From the NCBI GenBank assembly GCA_029215795.1, contig JARDYH010000007.1:72222763-72286762 (forward strand): a stretch of 64,000 bases of DNA, given 5' to 3'. Every line of letters begins with the position of its first letter. Position 1 is the first letter of the stretch. Shown piece after piece: positions 22,120-33,923 of this stretch. Source of the stretch: Anniella stebbinsi (Eukaryota > Chordata > Lepidosauria > Squamata > Anniellidae). The notes under the pieces are model-generated. The model was not told where the DNA came from, did no database searches, and saw only the letters and a list, made by a program, of their open reading frames with translations. The position numbers and the translations under genes are program-made.

Positions 22120-25100
22120 CTGGAAAAGAAGGAGAACAGGCATATGAGTCCTTCATCTTGTAGAAATTATGAAACCATGAAGGTGCCTTGCCCCACCCTC
22201 AAAAACCCTGAAGTCTCTTCTCAGCAAAGGCCTGTGCACCATCCCAATTACTAAGGATTCCCCAAGAGCCCAACTAGGTCCAGGAGATCGGCCCCCAAGA
22301 CCCACTTGGGGGCTCCCAATGTGAGCGCCCACCCCCAACAGTAGCCATCTGCCCACTGCTCCAAAGTGGTGCACTTCCCCTTCCTGGGTCAATGGTGGCT
22401 GCCATTGACCCAGGAAGGGGAAGTGTGCAATTTCGGTGTGAGGGCAGACGGTTGTTGAGCACTTGCCAGGCCAATCCGAGGCTTGGAAGAGGCTTGCACA
22501 GCCAAGCGAGCAGGGGCAGGCTGCTACAGTGGTGAAGTGAGAGCACTACTGATTACCAAGTCTTTGGGTCAGTACTGAAATGTCTTCCTCCAAATCAGTG
22601 TGCAGGAAGACAGTATGCACTAGGGATGTGTATCGTATCATTAAAATGTACAATAACGATACGATAAAGTCATTATCGTGCATGTGTTTAACGAGAACGA
22701 TACGATAGAAAAACCTATGATAATCATTGGAGACGATAATTTTCAGGCGATTTTATCATTTTATCGGACTGCCACATAAATATAACTATAGTTTCTGTAT
22801 TTTGAAAGTTAGAGGCTTGAAACTTGGTCACAGTGTTTATGGGGTATGCCTAAGTATGTGCATGAAATTTGAGATAGATCCCTCCAACCTGCGATTTTAT
22901 ATGAATTTTTTAAAGATCGTTTCCATTCTGACAGGTCTGAATGAACGCGAGTGGTGAGCTGACATTCTGATCTGTCAGAACTGAAATGATCTTAAATAAA
23001 TTCATATAAAATTGAGTGTTGGAGGGATCGATCTCAAATTTCATGCACATACTTAGGCATACCCCATAAGCATTGTGACCAAGTTTTAAACCTCTAATTT
23101 TTAAAATAGAGAAATTAAAAATAGGGCTGTGAAAAATATTGTTTTTTCACAATAATTATCGTGAAGACGATACTGTTCACCAACGATATGAATGAAGACA
23201 ATATTTTTTTTGGTCTGAAATGATGATAACGATAAACAATGATATTTTTTGGGCATGCACACCCCTAGTATGCACACATAAAAAGCAAATGCTTAAACGT
23301 TAAATGAATAGGAGTTCTGAGAGTTCCGTTAGATGGGTCAGTTTCTCTCCCATCAAATGAGGAATTAAATCTCCAATAACCTGTGAAAGGAAGTCATGGG
23401 CCCTTTCTACACTTAAGGGTGTAGCGGAAGGGAGAGGGTTGATCCCAGACGTACCTGCTTCCGGGATCGTCCCCCAAGAGACAAACAGGAAACATGACGT
23501 CCCAGAAACAAACAGGGACATTGCACCTGTCTTGGCCGCCTTTTTTAAAAAAAAGCTACAGAGGAGCCGTGCGCACCGGACCAGGTAAGGGAAACCCCCA
23601 CACACCCTGGGATATCCCCGGTGTACATTATCCTGCGGTTGTCCCTGGGTCATCCCCGGTTACCCCTGGGATCCCCTGTGCAGCGGATAAGATGGCAATT
23701 ATTTCACTTCATTTCAGCAAAGTTCTGAGCAGAATTCATCAACATTTGCAAAGTTCTCCCTATCTGGGAGAAAAAGAACTTGAAGGAAAGAATCTCAATG
23801 GGGGAGAAACAGAAATTGACAGGTTTATGATCTAGGCTACTTGAGTATCTGCAAAAAAAGTCTCGGTTTGAATCTCTGTGCATTTAACCATGAAGGATAG
23901 GCAAATATTTCCAATTACAATTTTTAGGAGGATTTACCAAAATGTACAAAGTTCTTCAAGTCCAGGACAAAAAGAATTTCAGATAAAAAGAATGGCCAGG
24001 CATTCAATCCTGGGATTGAATCTGTGTATACTCAACATGTTAGTGAATAGTTCCAGTTGCCATCTCTCTTTTCTGACAGGCTCCTCATCTTTACCAGTTA
24101 CATGTCAGGCAGGTACATCACGGTCCTCTCCATCCTGCATTTGGCTCATGCAGATGGGAGAGTTTTGTTTCTGTTCGTTTATGATCAGAAGTTACCAACA
24201 TTTGCACAGTTCCTCATATTCAGAAGAGAAAGAACTTGAGATTTTAAAAAATCGAATGTGGAAGAAAGCAAAGGTGATTTTTTCCCCTCTCCTATCTCCT
24301 CTGACAAGATGGGCAGCTCTTCTGAACTTGCTCTGCATAAGAGGGACTACGTAATCCAGGAGGGCGGTTTAATGGGAAAAAAGCTAAAATAAATAAGGAA
24401 ATGCATAGCAAATTCAAGCCTTTTCCATTGCTCTTCTACCTGCAGAAAGCAAGCAAGAAAGTGAGAAACCTTGCAGCCTTCCAGACGGCCCATTGCTGGT
24501 TTGCAATTTTACTCACATGCAGAGATGTGAAACCTAGTTTTGAGACATCGATTATCATTGCCACGGCACTCCATGGTTTTCTCCTTGCAAGGTTGAGACC
24601 CAGTTGAGAGGCATGCTGGGCACTTCATCCCATTGAGTGGAAGGTTGTTGTAATCTTGCACTTCAAAAACAAACCCGTAAAGTCAGCACACGCTTCCATG
24701 ACCATTCCATTTCTCCCCACATCTATTTTCATATGCCCCAGAATGTCCATCAAGCTGGCTGTGGAACTCCAGTGCCTCAATTTAAACAATTCCTCTGTTT
24801 ATGGCCCCTAAGATATAGATCAAGATCTGCAAGAAGGAATTGTGAATGTGTGGCTTTCTGTCCCTAATAATGCCCAATAATAAATAGCCTTCTAATTAAA
24901 TAGGGCATTGTTCTGTTTAAATCCATACTGGGGAGAAAGAGAGCAAATGTGTGGTTGTGTATAGTGTGTTGGACTTGGTGTCAAGAGATTTGGATTCTAG
25001 CCCCACTATGCCATGGAAGCTCATTGGGTGACTGTGGGCCAGACACAGATTCTCAGCCCAACCTACTCCTCAGGGTTGTTGTTGTGAGGATATAATGCCT

Positions 25101-28100
25101 TGGGCTCCTTACGGAGGCAAAAAGCCTGGATATAAATGTACTAAAGAAATAAAGAAAGAACAGGCGAAGAAACTGGATACAGGTGTGCACGGACCCCCCA
25201 GATTGGATTGGGACCCGGATCGAGACCTCTTATTTTGTCCCGGATCGGAAGAAATCGGAGGTCCCCCAGATTGGATCGGATCCGATTCCAATCTGAAAAT
25301 CGGACTTCTGATTTTCCGATCGGTCGGTGTTTTCACCATGGACTTGCATTGGAGGAAAGAAACCTTTCCCTCAATGCAAGTCTGGGCCGGGGTGAGTGGG
25401 GGCCTAATTCCCCCCTCCCTGTCCCTCCCCCCCACTCGTGCTCCTTACCTGCCGGGGCCGTTGACTTCCTTCCACTGCCGGGTTGAATCTACGGAGAATC
25501 AGGCCTCACGGCCCACTTCTCAGTAGCGAGCCAGGGGATGCATAACCTGGCGCTCTACTGAGAACTAGACCGTGAGGCCTGTTTCTCAGTAGATTCAACC
25601 TGGCAGCAGAAGGAAGAGGGCGTCCAGGCAGGTAAGTGGGGCCCTCCCCCTCCCCCCTCATGCTCCTTACCTGGTGGGGCCATCCGCTTCCATCCTCTGC
25701 CACCCGTGGGCGTTAGCGGATGGTAGTGGACGGCCCCAACAGGTAAGCCCCCCAACCCGCGCTCCTTACCTGCCGGGGCCGTCTGCTTCCATCCACAGCT
25801 GCCCGCGGGCGGCCACAGATGGAAGTGGATGGCCCCGGCAGGTAAGTCCCCCCACTCATGCTCCATACCTACTGGGGCTGTCTTTTGTGGACAGCTCCGA
25901 CAGGTAAGATCCCTCCTCCCACTCATTCTCCTATCCTGCCAGGGCCGTCTATGAACAGCCCCAGCAGGGAAGGAGTGCGAGTGGGGGGAGGGCGTCCAAT
26001 CCTCCGATCCAATCCAATCCGGATTGGGTCCATTTTGGATCGGATCAGATTGGATCTGCCGATTCAGGTGCTGGGAATCAGGATCAAATCGTTTTATACA
26101 ATTTTGGCCGGATCGGGTCCAGATTGTGTGAATCTATTGTGTGAATAGATTGCAAGGAGCAGAGCAAGGTAAGATAGCCAGATCACAATCTGTTAGCGGG
26201 ATTCCTGTTGGTGAATCAACCAGTGCAAGGAGGAGAGGGGTTTTTTTATGCTTCCACTGCAACAGTGTCCCCCAAATGCAAGCCTTTACTTTGTCCCATA
26301 GAAATAAATTGCAGCCATTTGCTCACATAGGATAGTCATGTTCAGACAATCCTGCTCCATGCTGTTGGTGACCTCCGCCACTGAGAATCAAATCAGCGCT
26401 TATTTGCACAGCCTCAGCTTGGGTTCTGTTTCTTGGGCTGTGAGATATCAATGTAGTAGAGTCCAAACGGATACAGATACTTACACTGGAGATCTCGTGT
26501 ATTACAATCATCTGTCGAGCAGCAGTACATTTTCGCCAGAACATAGTCATCATGTGAAGCCATAGAAAAATCCCCTTTGAAACATTCCTTTAATATGCCA
26601 CATCCCCTGTAATCGATACCTATTGGCGCGTCAACTGTGAAAGAAAATCAGAAAGAAATATCTAGAGCGGCGGGAAAATGTATCTCTCACAGTGATTTTT
26701 GGAGATGTTAGGTGGTTTCCCCTAATTTGGCACTCCTGGGCAGGATCTACACTACTGCTTTAAAACAGTTTATAACAGGAGTGACAACTGTTGGGGCCCA
26801 GGACACACTCCATATACAGCTCTCAAACCGATTTCAAAGTGTCATATCCTGCTTGGTGTAGATCTGGCCCTGTTCTTGCTGACAGCAATAGTTCTCATTA
26901 ATGTCTCATTTACCTTCAGATCTAGTTGTGGGGTACAGTGGGGAACAGAAAAGTGCCCCAAAAATGATGCCTGCATTGAGATAGGGCATTTATTCAGTTA
27001 ACGTCTCCTGTACTGAGTGGCTGCTATCACAGTCTTGTAGCCTGTATCAGAGCTTCTTCAGATTGGGGGGGGGGGGGGAAGAATCACATTTAAAGCTATA
27101 CCAGAGTAACCAGATACAAAAGTGGGCAGGGCTCCTGCAGCTTTCACTGTTGTGATGAAGAGGGAATTTCAGCAGGTGCTGCATGCATACAAATGACACC
27201 TGCTGAAATTCCAGGTTCAATGCAACTTGTAAAGATGCAGAAGCCCTGCCCTCCTTTTCACATGGTCACCCTACAAGATACAGAAGCCCTATCCTCCTTT
27301 TCACATGGTCACCCTAGTTCTGTAGTGATTCCTCACAGACACGTGCGAGTTATCTCTGGATGATACAAAGAAGAAGTGATGAAAACACAACCATGCTAAA
27401 CCATGGTTAGGCCACTAACCCTTTTGCAGCAAATGCTTAGTGAACTTGTTAAAAGCATGTTTCTGTAACCACCATGGCTAGGAATAGTTGACATGACACG
27501 CTAAGCTATCAGATTTAGCTCAAACTGCTTAACTACCATGGCTTAGCATGTCATCTGAAGACGCTCAATAAGGGGACTGAAGACACTTTCTCACTCACGT
27601 AGCGTAGTGTAAGTAATGGAGACAAGGCAAACATCTTGATCCTCTTCACACTGCACAGATTCCACATCTGCATCGTCACATCTTCCTCCAAGGTTAATAC
27701 AGCTTTGACAACTTAAAGGTGTCACTGCAGATACAAGAAAGGGTTCTAAACGTCAGTCATGTATACAGAATGGTTCTGGTGATACAGATAAGTTTGAAGG
27801 TACTCTGACTGAGAGAGGAGTTTAAATCCATATGAAACATTTAAAAAAGCCTAAATAAAAGTAATGCTATGTTGAATAAAGTTACATTGAATAAAATGAG
27901 TGTCAGATGATGGTAAATCATTTTAGTTTTGTTAGGTTCATTGGTAGTGATGGACAGACCCACCCGCATCCAGCTCATTGAACATTCCCCCATCCAGCGC
28001 CACTGCCCGCTGCTGACTGCTGCTGCCCACCACTGCCGCCGACCCCCACTGCCCACCCCAGCTCAAAGCGTGAGCTTCTTGAAGTCTCTACGAGTGTCCA

Positions 28101-30677
28101 ACGAGTGCTCACAATCCATACACCCTAATCCAGAGCCTCCATTGTTGCACACAATGGAGGCTTCAGAAATGACACATGTTCCATGTTGCATAAATGGGGG
28201 GTTTAAAGGCCATATAATCTGTAGAATTCTGTCATGTCTCTCCTAACCCTCTTTTTTGCCCAAAGCTACACAACCCCAGGTGTTGTAACTAGGGGTGTGC
28301 ACTGGATCGGGTCCGATCCATGATCCGGAGCTGATCCAGGGGAAATCAGATGCAATTTTCCAATTTCTGATCACCCCTTTGGATCGTCTGATCTTTCCCA
28401 AATAGGTCTGGAAGGACCCGATCAGGTTCAGAAAAAATCGGAGGATTGGCGGGCGCCCACTGGCACCCGCCCCTGCTTCCATTGGCGGGCGCCAGCAGGT
28501 GCCCGCTGATGCAAGGGGACAGCAGGGGGGGCCTTACCTGGGAGGGCTATCCGCTTCCATCAGCGGGCTCCAGTGGGTGCCCGCCAATGGAAGCGGACAG
28601 CCTGGCAAGGTGAGGATTGCGGGGGGGGAGACTTACCTGGGGGGGCTGTCCGCTTCCATTGGCGGGCTCCAGCGGGCACCCGCCAATGGAAGCGGACAGC
28701 TCGGCCAGATGACGATCATGGGGCAAGGAGGGAGGGGAGGAGGGGGGAGGGGGCCCCACTTACCTGCTGGGGCATCTTCTTCTTGTCAGGGAAAATTTCA
28801 TTTACGATGAATAAAAGGACTGGACAGTTGCAAAGTGTCCAGAGGACTGACTAGTGCACCTGAAGTCAATTAGCTAGGAGAATAGTTTTGCTATCTGCTG
28901 CTGAAAAGGCCAGGAAGATAGTGGGTTTTTTCTAGAAGTTTTCCTAATTGATTAAGTGCTTAGTCATTGTCCAGTCTACTGTATATAAGCTGTAAATATT
29001 TGATGGAGGATGAGGAGAGAGGCTGGTTGTATGAGAATTATGAGGATGGACGGATATGCTATGTAAAATCTTCCTGGAACCTGTATAACATTTGGATGGA
29101 CCAGACTGCTGTATATATCTATTGGAATCACAGTAAAAGGCTTGTATTATACACAAACCGCTGCTGTGTGAGTAATTTTACTGATTGGATCTCTGGAAAC
29201 ACGCTTACTCTGCTGTAAGTGAACTGGGAGCACTTCTTTCCCAGGCTGGTTATGTGCCCAGAGTCTCAGGAATTCCTGATACAGCAGTGGATGATGGTCA
29301 TCGTTTAATGTATAAACAGGAGGAAGTGGATTTGAGCTCTGAAAGTGATTCAAGTGAGGATCAAGAGTCAAGCTATTTTTCTGGCCAGAGGAAGGCTGTA
29401 GTTTTGAGTCAGCCAGGAAACATGGCGCAGATGAGCTTGCACGGAGGTGTTCCTATCGAAAGGCTTAATGACAACAATTATCTAATTTGGTCATTCAAAA
29501 TAGAGATGTTGCTCTGAAAAGAAGGATGTTGGAATGTCGTGGAAGTCCCAAGACCGGCTGGTCTGAGAGCTGCTGCACAAGAGGAGTGGGACAATTTAGC
29601 CATAAGAGCCAAGGCAAATATTATGCTGTGTATCGATGACAGGTAATTGATTCATATTTCTCGGACGGATACAGCTAATGAGTGCTGGGATAAATTAAAG
29701 CATGTATATGTGAGACAAACAGCAAGTCCTAAAATAAGTTTAACGCGTCAGCTTTATAGAACAAAGCTCCATGAAGGAGAGTCGCTGTCTGAACATCTGC
29801 TTTCAATGGGCACTTTGTTTTCCAAACTGCAAGAAGTGGGTCTGCCGTTTATTGAGGAGAACAGAATTTACGTGATCCTAAGTTCTCTCCCGGAGAGTTG
29901 GGATGGGCTCACTATGAGTCGAGAATCTATGCAACAACAGGATCTTTCTATGCAATATCTTTGTGGAAGATTGCTGGAGGAGGAGAGGAAACGAGCAGGG
30001 CATGCACCTGGCGCTCTACTGAGGACTAGGCCGTGAAGCCTAGTTCTCAGTAGATCTCCGGCAGGTGAAAGAAGAGGACGCCCCGGCAGGTAAGGAGAAC
30101 CGCGAGGGGGGGCTTACCTGCTGGAGCCGTCCGCTGATGCCCACGGATGAACCCAGGAGGTAACCGTGGGGGGGAGGGACAGGGAGGGGGGAGTTCGGCC
30201 CCCACTCACCCACCCGCCGCCATTTCCCCCCATAGACTTGCATTGGGGGAAAGCTTACTTTCCTCCAGTGCAAGTCTATGGGATAAACAAAACAGGCGGC
30301 CAATCCAAAAATCGGATGTCCAATTTTTGGATTGGGATTGGCCCCGATCCAATCCGGGACAAAATTGGAGGTCCCGATCCAGGTCCCAATCCGATCTGGG
30401 CAGTCCCTGCACATCCCTAGTTGTAACCCTCCCTTGTGGTGGAGATGCTCCAGCCCCTTGATCATTCAGTTGTCCACTGTGTGCTCATCTTGACCCTTGG
30501 GCCATAGAGGTCTTCTGCACTTATCTTGCAAAGCTCTGAAGCTTTATACCACCCTTCATAATCTATATGCTGCCCTCCCCAGGTGCCTCCTCCCCATGAA
30601 GAACCCAAGACTTCTGGTTCATACTCACCTGGAGAAAACAAGGCCAAGAGGAGGCAAATGTTCAGGACTGCCTTCAT
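21953..30677 (-). CDS. Copy B: PLI-gamma-like secreted protein with two Ly6/uPAR domains, intact five-exon gene
   Basis: Coding exons on the minus strand are 30677-30629, 27724-27599, 26634-26485, 24660-24517 and 22119-21953 (49, 126, 150, 144 and 167 nt). They sum to 636 nt, giving 211 residues plus TAG. Every exon break falls after codon base 1, and all donors are GT and acceptors AG. The product has a signal peptide (MKAVLNICLLLALFSP), a first three-finger domain (LSCQSC start, YCCSTDDC end) and a second (MKCPAC start, final half in exon 5). Cysteine spacing and length fit the gamma-type phospholipase A2 inhibitors of reptile plasma (about 200 residues), which are related to mammalian PINLYP. 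Secretion follows from the signal peptide. Inhibition of phospholipase A2 is inferred from the family. A TATA box lies 90 bp upstream and an AATAAA lies 410 bp after the stop. The introns host three hAT elements and a SINE. The alternative is another secreted Ly6 family member. Confidence 0.85.
22621..23267. mobile_element. 647-bp non-autonomous hAT in intron 4 of copy B, exact duplication
   Basis: TAGGGATGTGTATCG...GCATGCACACCCCTA with GTATGCAC at 22613-22620 and 23268-23275. The subterminal repeats are AACGATACGATA rather than GATCC. The middle (about 22850-23060) is an inverted repeat. Copy D near 43745 keeps the unoccupied site. Confidence 0.9.
24517..24660 (-). CDS. Copy B exon 4: first half of domain 2
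   Basis: The acceptor ends TTTTTGAAG (a short pyrimidine tract) and the donor is TGCAT|GTGAGT. The exon encodes LPLNGMKCPAC and MECRGND, matching the linker and the start of the second three-finger domain of PLI-gamma proteins. Confidence 0.83.
24940..25165 (+). mobile_element. tRNA-derived SINE in intron 3 of copy B
   Basis: GGATTCTAGCCCC-type B-box, CAGCCCAACCTACTCCTCAG core and a TATAAATGTACTAAAG tail. The copy D paralogue is at about 45740-45905. Confidence 0.75.
25182..26122. mobile_element. GC-rich hAT-type element in intron 3 of copy B
   Basis: It starts at GTGTGCACGGACCCCCC, has GATCGGATC subterminal repeats, short GC-rich hairpins bounded by CAGGTAAG and CTTACCTG, and a GATCGGATC-rich right part. 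The copy D intron lacks it, so the boundaries come from that comparison. The right TAGGG terminus is not recognisable. Confidence 0.7.
26485..26634 (-). CDS. Copy B exon 3: second half of domain 1
   Basis: The acceptor is TTTCACAG and the donor is CCAGT|GTAAGT. The exon encodes YRGCG, then KECFKGDF, and the domain-closing YCCSTDDCN motif, where the CC...CN signature ends a Ly6/uPAR domain. Confidence 0.85.
26745..26875. repeat. Small palindromic repeat (ATCTACAC ... GTGTAGAT)
   Basis: Inverted ends around AACAGTTTATAACAG and GACAACTGTTGGGGCCCA. Related copies are at about 34695-34828, 38645-38795, 46733-46880, 50402-50535 and 60620-60855. Probably a MITE of unknown superfamily. Confidence 0.65.
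27100..27318. mobile_element. Truncated foldback element in intron 2 of copy B
   Basis: Contains GAGTGACCAGATACAAAAG, TGTTGTGATGAAGAGGGAAT and GGTCACCCTA ends of the 320-bp family, with internal loss and a small terminal duplication. The paralogous place in copy D (about 46950-47090) has a shorter version. Confidence 0.7.
27599..27724 (-). CDS. Copy B exon 2: first half of Ly6/uPAR domain 1
   Basis: The acceptor is CTGCAG and the donor is CTAC|GTGAGT. The exon encodes the LSCQSC opening and five cysteines in the order expected for the N-terminal half of a three-finger domain. It is 126 nt, the same length as in copies A and D. Confidence 0.85.
28290..30419. mobile_element. hAT element (2,130 bp) in intron 1 of copy B, carrying a copia insertion
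   Basis: TAGGGGTGTGCACTGG...GCACATCCCTA with GTTGTAAC at 28282-28289 and 30420-30427. Empty sites persist in copy D (near 50135) and as a variant in copy C (near 34430). Contains GC-rich hairpins with CTTACCTGG/CAAGGTGAG-type borders and a nested Ty1/copia relic (about 28850-30000). Confidence 0.9.
29422..30033 (+). pseudogene. Ty1/copia-type gag relic
   Basis: In one frame from the ATG at 29422 there is PIERLNDNNYLIWSFKIEML, then TGA (29515-29517), AAAQEEWDNLAIRAKANIML, TAA (29644-29646), and then TANECWDKLKHVY, LTRQLYRTKLHEGESLSEHL and LSSLPESWDGL. This is the gag-polypeptide pattern of copia-type LTR retrotransposons (capsid-like, binds RNA). It ends where hAT sequence resumes near 30000. 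No pol remains. Two stops make it inactive. Confidence 0.8.
30629..30677 (-). CDS. Copy B exon 1: start codon and signal peptide
   Basis: ATG at 30677-30675 is followed by a 16-codon hydrophobic leader, and the donor is CCAG|GTGAGT. This start is chosen because it opens a typical secretory signal and is conserved in copies C and D. The split codon G+TG gives Val. Confidence 0.85.
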
Positions 30678-30765
30678 AGTGATGGGGAGATCAGGAGCCC
30701 GGGACAACTTTCTACAGTGCTGGAGCAACCTAGGTGACTGAAGTCAAAGGAGATGTATGCAGTGC

Positions 30766-30773
30766 AATTTATA
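30766..30773 (-). promoter_or_regulatory. TATA box of copy B
   Basis: TATAAATT on the minus strand, about 90 bp before the ATG. It is embedded in a block conserved upstream of exon 1 in all four copies that have exon 1, including a GACTGAAGTCAA motif and a CAAAGGGCAAAAGC motif. The start site is inferred about 30 bp downstream. Confidence 0.7.
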
Positions 30774-31099
30774 GACCAAGGAGCAGGCCCAAAGGGCAAA
30801 AGCTGGGGAAAACTGGTTTGGAAGGATGCAGGAAATGACTTGAAGTGAGATTCTGTATTTTCCAAGAAATGCTGTCACATGATACAGGTATTATCACTTC
30901 AGTGATGGAAACTGGTGGGATGGTTCTGGAAACAATCCCGCCGAAAACCAGTTTCTTCACTCTGGATGTTGGAAATCAGATCTACAAACAGCTCCTAAGG
31001 CATCTAATTATACAACACATATTCTTCTGTTCCTGGCAAACTGGCACTTTTGGATCTGCTGCAAGAAGTGATTGCCACAAAGTGAGGGTCAGTCTGGAA

Positions 31100-32330
31100 G
31101 CATGTAAAGGAAACTTTTTTTCTTGTTAAGCGAAGACTGCTGGGATTTCTTGGTCATTGTTGCTCTCACCTCTCTATTTGCTATTGTGCTGGCTGCTATT
31201 CCCTCAGTGTGTGTCTTCCCTCAGTGGGCCTATTCAGAAGACACCTGAATCCCTGCTGGTTAAGGCCTTTGGATAAGCAGCAGGGATTAAGGTGTCTCAT
31301 GTGCTGCGTTTTGTTAAATCCTGCTCACTCACTTGCAATAATCAGACCATCTGCAGCAGGGTTAGGGGCTCTAACTGTGGCTTAAAGTGATGTGTGTGAC
31401 AGCCAGGCTTCAGGTTAGTGCTAGCCCCAGAGAAACACAGTTTCACTAACCACAGAGCCTGACGTGTTGTCTGAAAAGGCCTTGTGTCCTGTAACTCCGT
31501 AACTGTAGTCATTTATTCACTCACTCACATCTTAAGAAAAATCCAGTTTCAGTCTATTTTATAGTGATGAATTGCCTCTTAATTGCTTCCAAACTAAGCA
31601 TCTTCTGTTCCATGAGCAGTGAGGAGAATGCTTGAACAACTTGTTATTTCCCCCCTTTCTTTCTTTTTGTTTTTAAAATGAATTATACTGGTTAGTCCTG
31701 GATGTGGACATCATAGTTTTGCAGTATCAGCAACATCCAGCAAAAGCTCCTTGGGACACTCAAAAATAGTTTTTGCATTATAGATTCCAGTGGTTTATGG
31801 TTTTTCTCCATGATTCCAAAGACACACAATCCACTGGTCACATGTTTGGCCATTGTGTGTCTTCATACATGAAGTACATGAACTTGCGCATGTAAATGTG
31901 TCACAATGAACACGGACAACATAAACTGGAGGCTGCAGTTGTAATTAGATCTACAAACAGGTGCTATTGGCACAAAACCGCTGAAAAAATGACTAAAAGT
32001 CACCACATGAACAACATAGAATTATATTTCACAATAGTAAATACTTTTATCACATATATGAGTGTTATTTAAATTCCCTGGATGTATAATACTAACACCA
32101 ATATAACACATTCAAGATCACCTGCTGTTGATTACATCAATTAAGCCAATGATCACTAATTGATAACATACTAACAAGCTTAACCCCTTGTGTGTGAAAC
32201 AAGGGTAAATCAGTATGTGCCAATGGGGTTAACACTCCTAATGTAACAACAGTATCTCAACTACTTATCACAAATCAATAAATCCCAATAGGGTTAGCAC
32301 TCCTGATATAACAAATATATCTAAACTAAT
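31100..32330. other. Upstream flank of copy B: no gene seen
   Basis: Aligns with the flanks of copies C (about 35540-35800) and D (about 51240-52600). Includes a small palindrome around CTAACTGTGGCTTAAAGTG. No coding signal found. Confidence 0.6.
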
Positions 32331-32760
32331 TTCACAACAGGAATCCAGATTGTTAATCCCGTTTCAAGAAATCCTCTTCTTCAGGTATCATTATGCTTAA
32401 TTGTCGCCATATATATTCGAACCGGAGGATTTATAGGAGGCAAACCACTCTCATATTTTTAATTAGGGCATGTCCTTCATCTGCCAAATTGCAAGCTGTA
32501 TAATACAAAAGTAACCCATAGATTTACTGCCTGCATATCAACAGAATTAGCTGTCGCTGCAGAGATAAACAGTGAGAACCTGCCTGCACCAACCTTTATT
32601 TTTCTTTGCTTTGAGCTAACAGCTTTCCTTCTGGCAACGGCCCAATTTCCTCATGAAAGTTTGCTGCAGCTGCCTAACTAGTCTATTCAGGGGTGGAGTC
32701 AGTTGGGACCTACTGTCAGGTGGAAATACCACCAGTAAGGTTCCCCCTATTTCTTACAAA

Positions 32761-33333
32761 TTATTTACCCAGGAAAGGGGAAAAATCCAGACTGATGTTT
32801 AAGCCATGTGGTTGTACAGTACCTAGTTTAAAAATCCATTCAGCTTCTTTTCCCAAGAGAATGTTATCATGATCATGCCAGTTGTATTTGTGGGGATAAA
32901 TTCTTTCCACCACCACAAAATGGAAGTCATCATACCTGTGCGCCATGTTCTGAAAATGTTGAACGAGAGGTGCTTCTGCAACTTGATGTTTTAATTTTGA
33001 GCAATGTTCCATAATGCGTGTTCCAATAGATCTTGAAGTTTTGCCCATGTATAATAGTCCACATGTGCAAATTATAAGATAAATCACCCATTTAGTTGCA
33101 CAATTAGAGAAATGCTTTAATCTAACAAGCCTGTGATTTCTTGGATGTTCAAATATCTTAGTCTGGAGTGCTAATGGGCATATGGAACATCTGGCGCATT
33201 TATAATGTCCCTGGGTCACACAAGGTATGTTGGAAGGTGGATCAAAATCCGAATGCACCAGCAGATCTCTAAAGTTCCTAGTGCGTTTCAAGCTGAAATA
33301 TGGAATATTCATACAACCTGGTATTTCTTCCAC
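32761..33333 (-). pseudogene. Penelope-like GIY-YIG endonuclease fragment
   Basis: A 190-residue open segment. The cysteine cluster CARCSIC is followed by the well-preserved core YLIICTCGLLYMGKT, SIGTRIMEHCSKLKH, and KEAEWIFKLG. It is closer to consensus than the copy at 18483-19016. Confidence 0.85.
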
Positions 33334-33388
33334 AATATGCCAATGTCTTGATGATTTTTTAAATGGGTTTTAATGTGTTGCACCCACT

Positions 33389-33739
33389 ATGGATGTTAGC
33401 TCATTATACACCAACATTCCACATGACGAAGCGCGCGCAGCAATGAAAATTTTTCTTGAAAAACGAGAGGATCCACATCCACCCACGTTTTTTCTATTGA
33501 ATTTGACGGAGATCATCTTAGAGAAAAATTATTTTTGGTTCTCAGATCAATTTTATTTTCAAAGAAAAGGAGTTGCCATGGGCAGTCCATTTGCACCAAG
33601 TGTGGTGAATTTGTTTATGGCCCACTTTGAAGACACCATTATACGTAATTCAGAGTTCAATCCTTATTACCAATACATATCATTTTATAAACGTTTCATC
33701 GATGATATTTTTGTTATTTTTACTGATGAGCATAAGTAG
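33389..33739 (+). pseudogene. Penelope-like reverse transcriptase fragment
   Basis: MDVSSLYTNIPHDEA, then GVAMGSPFAPSVVNLF and RFIDDIFVIF, which hold the catalytic Asp pair (DD) of the RT palm. Open for 117 codons and then interrupted by a hAT terminus at 33737. Confidence 0.88.
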
Positions 33740-33923
33740 GGGTGTGCACGGACCCCTGGATCGGATCGGGACCCGGATCGGGACCTCCAATTTTGTCCCG
33801 GATCGGATTGGACAAAATCGGAGGCTCCTTGGACTGGATCCGGTCCAATCCCAATCCAAAAATCAGACATCCGATTTTTGGATCGGCCGCCATTTTTGTT
33901 TTCCCCATAGACTTGCATTGGGG
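33737..33923. mobile_element. Truncated left end of a GATCC-type hAT
   Basis: TAGGGGTGTGCACGGACCCC, then GGATCGGATCG-type repeats and CCCATAGACTTGCATTG, then an abrupt join to copy C intron 1 sequence. The right terminus is missing. Confidence 0.75.

Larger units (their letters stand above)
32330..33740. mobile_element. Second Penelope-like element, rearranged head to head
   Basis: A GIY-YIG part lies on the minus strand (32761-33333) and an RT part on the plus strand (33389-33739), meeting near 33350. A TTTCAAGAAATCCTCTTCTT motif near 32362 resembles the terminal region of the other copy. The opposite orientations imply inversion during insertion or two insertions. Confidence 0.75.
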
